A stretch of DNA of 9,481 nt from Dorea sp. (GTDB lineage: Bacteria; Bacillota_A; Clostridia; Lachnospirales; Lachnospiraceae). The first letter of the stretch is position 1. Every line of letters begins with the position of its first letter. Position numbers and translations under genes: made by a program. The DNA is taken from assembly GCA_016295505.1 (NCBI GenBank), contig JAEDLC010000070.1, positions 1 to 9,481 of the forward strand. Reading direction: 5' to 3'. This document shows, piece by piece, positions 5,559 through 9,481 of the stretch. The notes under the pieces are model-generated. The model searched no databases, was not told the origin of the DNA, and worked only from the letters and a program-made list of their open reading frames with translations.

Positions 5559-6506
5559 CTATTTCATGATTATCATGTAGCAGATCTGGAAAATCAAAAG
5601 AATAATTGCCGGAACGACCTGATTTTTAATAACTCCAAATCTATCCTTCATATCCAGAAGTGCAACCGGAACGATATTAAAGTTCGCTGCCATCGGTGTA
5701 CAAAGCGTTCCACAATAACCACAGGTCAGTGCCAGCATTCCGATTATGGTAGGATCCGCACCGTAAGCAAGTACGAACGGAGCACCGATTCCAACTGTCA
5801 TAACGGTGATCGCAGCGAATGCATTTCCCATAACTATCGTAAACAATGCCATACCGATTGCAAATACAATAATACCAACATTGACATTACCTTCCGGAAT
5901 AATGTTTCCGACGATTCCGGCAACCACATCTCCGACTCCTGCCGCTGTAAATATTGCCCCCAGACTTGCAAGCAGCATAGGCAGCATGGAAAGAGGTCCT
6001 ACTGTAGAAATCAGTCTTTCCGAGTCATTTAAAAATGTAGATGGTTTATTTTCTTTGTTAAACAGCATCAGAAGAATCATAGAAACAAGAATACCTGCTC
6101 CGATTCCTACCATTGCTCCGAGAGTCGGAAGGAATAAAGCAAAACAGATTGCTCCGATACCGATAGAAAGTGCCGGTACAAATACCTTCATTCCTACTTT
6201 ACTGTATGTATCCGCAACCTTCTCTTCTGTCGGTGCATTGGATTTTCCAATCTTTACCTTACCCATGATTGCCGGTACACACATGATCAGAATCAGAACG
6301 CCGTCCAAAACTGCCGGTATCCAGCGTCCAAACGCCAGTACGACACCCAGTACGCACCAGAAGACACCCGTACCAATGCGTGAAGGATTCTCTTCATCTC
6401 TTATGTTTTTGATTCCTGTATAGATGGTTAATAAACCGATGATGATATAAATGATTTCCAGTAATTTCTGTCCAAGTGTAAAGTCTGCGCTGGTAAAAAA
6501 TGACAT
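5559..6506 (-). CDS. DUF979-family membrane protein, putative transporter subunit
   Basis: The 315-aa protein is strongly hydrophobic with about 9-10 membrane segments (roughly 13-32, 46-62, 65-82, 106-126, 130-149, 170-190, 208-226, 228-248, 252-270 and 295-313) and matches my memory of the DUF979 family. A polar linker lies at 83-105. Notable conserved-looking stretches are MGNAFAAITVMTVGIG (226-241) and TCGYCGTLCTPMAANFNIVP (261-280), which have the look of a transporter substrate or re-entrant loop. DUF979 genes are regularly next to DUF969 genes, as here with 20 nt between them. The ATG at 6504-6506 has AGGAGGGGGG upstream. The substrate is unknown; peptidase neighbours point to peptides, amino acids or 5-oxoproline, by inference only. 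Confidence 0.85.
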   Translation of the reverse strand: MSFFTSADFTLGQKLLEIIYIIIGLLTIYTGIKNIRDEENPSRIGTGVFWCVLGVVLAFGRWIPAVLDGVLILIMCVPAIMGKVKIGKSNAPTEEKVADTYSKVGMKVFVPALSIGIGAICFALFLPTLGAMVGIGAGILVSMILLMLFNKENKPSTFLNDSERLISTVGPLSMLPMLLASLGAIFTAAGVGDVVAGIVGNIIPEGNVNVGIIVFAIGMALFTIVMGNAFAAITVMTVGIGAPFVLAYGADPTIIGMLALTCGYCGTLCTPMAANFNIVPVALLDMKDRFGVIKNQVVPAIILLIFQICYMIIMK

Positions 6507-6526
6507 ATCTGTGTCCCCCCTCCTGC

Positions 6527-7207
6527 TTATTTATCCTTTTTGTAGTACTTTTTACAAAGAGCTTTATCCTTGATTACATAATATACAATCGCAACAATCG
6601 CAGCAAAGATACCTACCGGGACCTCCACTTTCGCAAGATCCGCAAGCTCCACATGATATCCCAGCGGCTCTAAGGTAGACTGTACCAGCAATCCACCGGC
6701 ACCACCGATAAACAATACCTGACAGAAGAACCACGCAATATTTTCCATACCGGAAGCCATACCTTTTAACTCTTCCACATGCTCTTCGTTCGGCACATCG
6801 CCTTTCGCTTCAATCGCACCGGTTGCCATCGGCATAATGATTGGACGTACGAATCCTGCAACACCGCCAAATCCTACATTAAAAGCAGCAAATACGGATC
6901 TCATGACTCCATATGCTCCGATTACAACTCCCGGTGATGCATTTTTTACTTTTCCGATCAGTGCTGCAGCAGCATTTTTCAATCCGTTTCTCTCCAGTGT
7001 TCCTGTTACAAGCATTACAAGAATGAAGATTGCCATACTTCTGTTCGCCACAAAGCTTGAACCAAGGGTCTCACACAGTCCTACCGGCCCCAGGCCGCCA
7101 ACTAAAGCTGTTACCACAGCCGCAACAACAATGATCAGGATGGAATCCAGTTTCAATGCAAAACCTAAAATTACAATCAAGATTCCGATGAGTTTTAAAT
7201 ATTCCAT
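6527..7207 (-). CDS. DUF969-family membrane protein, putative transporter subunit
   Basis: The 226-aa protein has about six to seven membrane segments (roughly 4-18, 22-40, 57-72, 92-112, 115-131, 155-175, 196-213) and a basic C-terminal tail (KKYYKKDK). It fits the DUF969 family. Key stretches are VTGTLERNGLKNAAAALIG (67-85), FNVGFGGVAGFVRPIIMPM (109-127) and the polar loop around 132-152 (EEHVEELKGMASGMEN). It is encoded between the M14 peptidase (31 nt gap) and DUF979 (20 nt gap), so the two membrane proteins are probably co-made and may form one complex. The ATG at 7205-7207 has AAAGGAGGAG upstream. Transport is inferred from hydrophobicity and context. Confidence 0.85.
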   Translation of the reverse strand: MEYLKLIGILIVILGFALKLDSILIIVVAAVVTALVGGLGPVGLCETLGSSFVANRSMAIFILVMLVTGTLERNGLKNAAAALIGKVKNASPGVVIGAYGVMRSVFAAFNVGFGGVAGFVRPIIMPMATGAIEAKGDVPNEEHVEELKGMASGMENIAWFFCQVLFIGGAGGLLVQSTLEPLGYHVELADLAKVEVPVGIFAAIVAIVYYVIKDKALCKKYYKKDK

Positions 7208-7238
7208 TTTTCTCCTCCTTTGAAATATGTTTTATTTT

Positions 7239-9481
7239 CTATCGAGCAATAACCGGACGCTTTCTCGTCATAGTCACTTTAACGTCATCGCTCGTATAGT
7301 TCCATTCTTTCTCATAGACATAAGAACAGTTTATGATCATGTCGATGATTGCCAAATCATGTACCAGATGTGATCTGGCACATTCATATAAGTAATCACC
7401 CTGTGCCGTCTCATCTGCAACCTCGCTGACAAAATCCACACTCAGAATCCATGGATATTTTATGGATGGATATCGATGTTCCGGATTATACGGACTTGGA
7501 ATCCAGTAATTGATCATATTCTTGTAATAGTTTGCCGGAAACAGTTTTGGCATCCATGCATGCGCGTATTTTTCGAACTGTCTGGCCCATGACAGATTCA
7601 CTTCTGTAATTGCCTTGTCTTCCAGAAATGCATCGGCAATCGCATCCTCCATTTTTTTATTCAGCGTAATATTGCTCTGATATCTTTCCTCCTGAATATG
7701 ATAGAAATATCCATAGATCAAAGATCTCGGAAGCCAGAATCCCCGATAGGAAGGAGACGTATATCCGGAAAACTGCTGTTCCCACTCATGACTTGGAACA
7801 CCATGATTATCGATCAGGAAATCCGGAAGGTGTCTCATAAACAACCGCTTTAATCCCTTCGCTTCTTTGTGTATTGTCTCATCCACAAAATGTTCATAGT
7901 AGAATTCTTTTCCGATCGCGTTAAACCTTGCGACATGTAACTTCCATGTTGGATTGTCTTTCTGCAGTTCATAATGAATTGCGGCTCCGTCAACATTTTC
8001 CATCGGAACAAGAATAAGATTCATGTCATCCGCAACATTTTCATATTTTTTGTCCGTCAGAAGTGTCTTAAGCAGCATGAACGCTTCGTTTGTGCCAGAC
8101 ACCTCATTGGCATGATGCCTTGTGTTGATAATTTCTGTCGGATGATTGGTAATCCGTTTGACTCTGGAAATATATCCTTCCAGATGTGGCTTCAGTTCAA
8201 CTGCGTACAAGCTGCGTCCCATATAGGAATGAGTGGTCTGATATACATTAACTCCGGGAACTTTTTTCAGCTGATTCAAAAGCTCTACGCATTGCTCATA
8301 TCCGATCAGTGTATGCTCCAATATATCAAGATCTTCAATATGAAGCGTCTTTTCTTCCATTTTTGCCGGTACAATTTCTGCAGAATAAGTCCGGGTATCC
8401 GTTTCAAATCGCAGTTCTTCGATTCCATTCAGACGTCCGGACAATTCCAGCACCCCAGCATCCATCAGTTTTGCATAAGCCGCTACCAACTCTTCACTGA
8501 CATTGCCGACATGTAAAGTAACAATCGTTTTATGTTCTTTTACTTCCAGCCGTTTCATCCAGATATCCACATCCCATTTCTTTACAGAGGATGTGATTAC
8601 TTCATCACCGCACACGATGGTTGGACATTTCTTCTTTAACGAATAAAGTGAAACTTTAAAATATGGCTTTCCTTCTCCTTTTTTCACAACCGGAAGAATG
8701 AGTCCCGGTGCGTCTGTTATCTTTCCACATTTTTCTATACCATAGTTTTTAAAATAGTCAGTTCCGGCAAAATACAGGTCTTCATGCAGACCATCCAGCG
8801 TAGAAAACAGATCTTCTCTCGAGTTCAGGACCTCGTTTGGTTCACTCGCGATGATATCAAGCTGCAGCTTTGAAAAGAATGGCTGTGCTTCCACCATGTC
8901 TTTTCCTTCCGTAATCCGATCGGTATATGCACGCACCTCAGGAAGCACTTCCGCCTGATAGATCTCCCATATTTTTTCCACATCCGACCAGATCCGTTCA
9001 TTCAGAACAGCGTCTCCATTCTTCCAGACTCTTAAAAAACCGGTAGCAGGATGCACCTTCCCCAGCTGCGGAAAATCATCCAGATATGCTCTCTCACTGT
9101 TTGCAGCAAGATAGCGATCTTCATATACCACGGTATGGTCCGCATCCAGCGCTCTGACCAGATATGTCAGATCCTCCGTTCCTTCATAGATCTGAAATAC
9201 AACATGATCTTTCTCAACTCCGACTGCCTCCACAATCGCATCCTCTATCGGATAAAGCTCCTGAAGATAACGAATCGGAAGATCATACCAGTGATTCGGA
9301 TCATCTTTTACATTATTGTATTTTGGTACAGCACCATCTTCATCCAGCCACCCGGTCTGTCCTTCCGGCAAAAATGGTTTGAAAAAGATCTCTACACTGT
9401 CCACATTCTCCTTTGACGCCAGGATTGGATTCACCTTTTCATCGATCCAGGAATATCCCTGCTTATAGGAACAGATGACAT
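7239..9481 (-). CDS. M14-family zinc metallopeptidase, 5' end missing
   Basis: The frame stays open to the window edge: 746 residues are visible, and 15 gene-like residues (VICSYKQGYSWIDEK) precede the GTG at 9434, so that GTG is probably internal. Counting from the first complete codon (9479), the M14 carboxypeptidase-like domain spans about 395-720. It contains zinc ligands H456 and E459 (TRHHANEVSGTNE) and probably H559 (LIDNHGVPSHEW), plus the supporting motif VPMENVDGAAIHY. I could not place the catalytic Glu with certainty. The first ~390 residues look like two beta-rich domains I do not recognise. M14 enzymes usually cut C-terminal residues, or act on cell-wall peptides in some subfamilies. 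No membrane segment is seen; a signal peptide cannot be judged because the N-terminus is outside. It is the first visible gene of the operon; the promoter is off the window. Confidence 0.85.
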   Translation of the reverse strand, partial: VICSYKQGYSWIDEKVNPILASKENVDSVEIFFKPFLPEGQTGWLDEDGAVPKYNNVKDDPNHWYDLPIRYLQELYPIEDAIVEAVGVEKDHVVFQIYEGTEDLTYLVRALDADHTVVYEDRYLAANSERAYLDDFPQLGKVHPATGFLRVWKNGDAVLNERIWSDVEKIWEIYQAEVLPEVRAYTDRITEGKDMVEAQPFFSKLQLDIIASEPNEVLNSREDLFSTLDGLHEDLYFAGTDYFKNYGIEKCGKITDAPGLILPVVKKGEGKPYFKVSLYSLKKKCPTIVCGDEVITSSVKKWDVDIWMKRLEVKEHKTIVTLHVGNVSEELVAAYAKLMDAGVLELSGRLNGIEELRFETDTRTYSAEIVPAKMEEKTLHIEDLDILEHTLIGYEQCVELLNQLKKVPGVNVYQTTHSYMGRSLYAVELKPHLEGYISRVKRITNHPTEIINTRHHANEVSGTNEAFMLLKTLLTDKKYENVADDMNLILVPMENVDGAAIHYELQKDNPTWKLHVARFNAIGKEFYYEHFVDETIHKEAKGLKRLFMRHLPDFLIDNHGVPSHEWEQQFSGYTSPSYRGFWLPRSLIYGYFYHIQEERYQSNITLNKKMEDAIADAFLEDKAITEVNLSWARQFEKYAHAWMPKLFPANYYKNMINYWIPSPYNPEHRYPSIKYPWILSVDFVSEVADETAQGDYLYECARSHLVHDLAIIDMIINCSYVYEKEWNYTSDDVKVTMTRKRPVIAR

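Noticed and set aside
5806..6423. 205-aa open frame on the + strand opposite DUF979
   Set aside because: It is antisense to a clear membrane protein; its Thr/Pro/Ile-rich composition is what reverse-complemented hydrophobic codons give, and it has no ribosome binding site.
9432..9434. GTG start of the M14 gene at 9434
   Set aside because: The frame stays open upstream to the window edge with gene-like residues (KQGYSWIDEK) and no ribosome binding site precedes the GTG, so the gene is treated as 5'-truncated.

Overview
The window looks like chromosome of a low-to-medium GC Gram-positive anaerobe of the Clostridia, most likely Lachnospiraceae. The support is the consistent AGGAGG-type ribosome binding sites, the sigma-A type promoters (TTTACA/TATAAT, TGnTATAAT), and the protein sequences (GldA, MscL with a zinc ribbon, DUF969/DUF979). 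No rRNA, tRNA, insertion sequence or phage gene was seen.

Left part (1-2264), mostly housekeeping. The 5' end of sbcD (DNA repair nuclease) runs leftward off the window and is divergent from a YkgJ-type cysteine-cluster protein. Their two promoters overlap face to face, and a perfect 17-bp palindrome abuts them. The YkgJ gene converges on mscL (mechanosensitive channel with a C-terminal zinc ribbon), and the two share a hairpin terminator. An unrecognised 158-aa protein that looks internally duplicated follows on the + strand.

Middle part (2265-3854), a scar region. A gldA-like dehydrogenase gene sits behind a 52-nt terminator-like leader hairpin. It lacks the GGGK/D nucleotide-binding segment and its whole C-terminal end. 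It then runs, out of frame, into the last ~60 codons of a membrane transporter, as if a deletion joined two genes. After a hairpin comes a gene-free stretch holding a degenerate tandem array with a period of exactly 52 bp.

Right part (3855-9481), a leftward operon of five tightly spaced genes: M14 metallopeptidase (5' end off the window), DUF969 membrane protein, DUF979 membrane protein, M29-like aminopeptidase and pyroglutamyl peptidase (pcp). Gaps are 17-31 nt. Three different peptidases flank a two-gene membrane pair, which suggests a peptide uptake and breakdown module: DUF969 plus DUF979 would move the substrate, and the enzymes would trim peptides from the C-terminus, the N-terminus and pyroglutamate-blocked N-termini. 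The transporter role is inference; the peptidase families rest on visible motifs.
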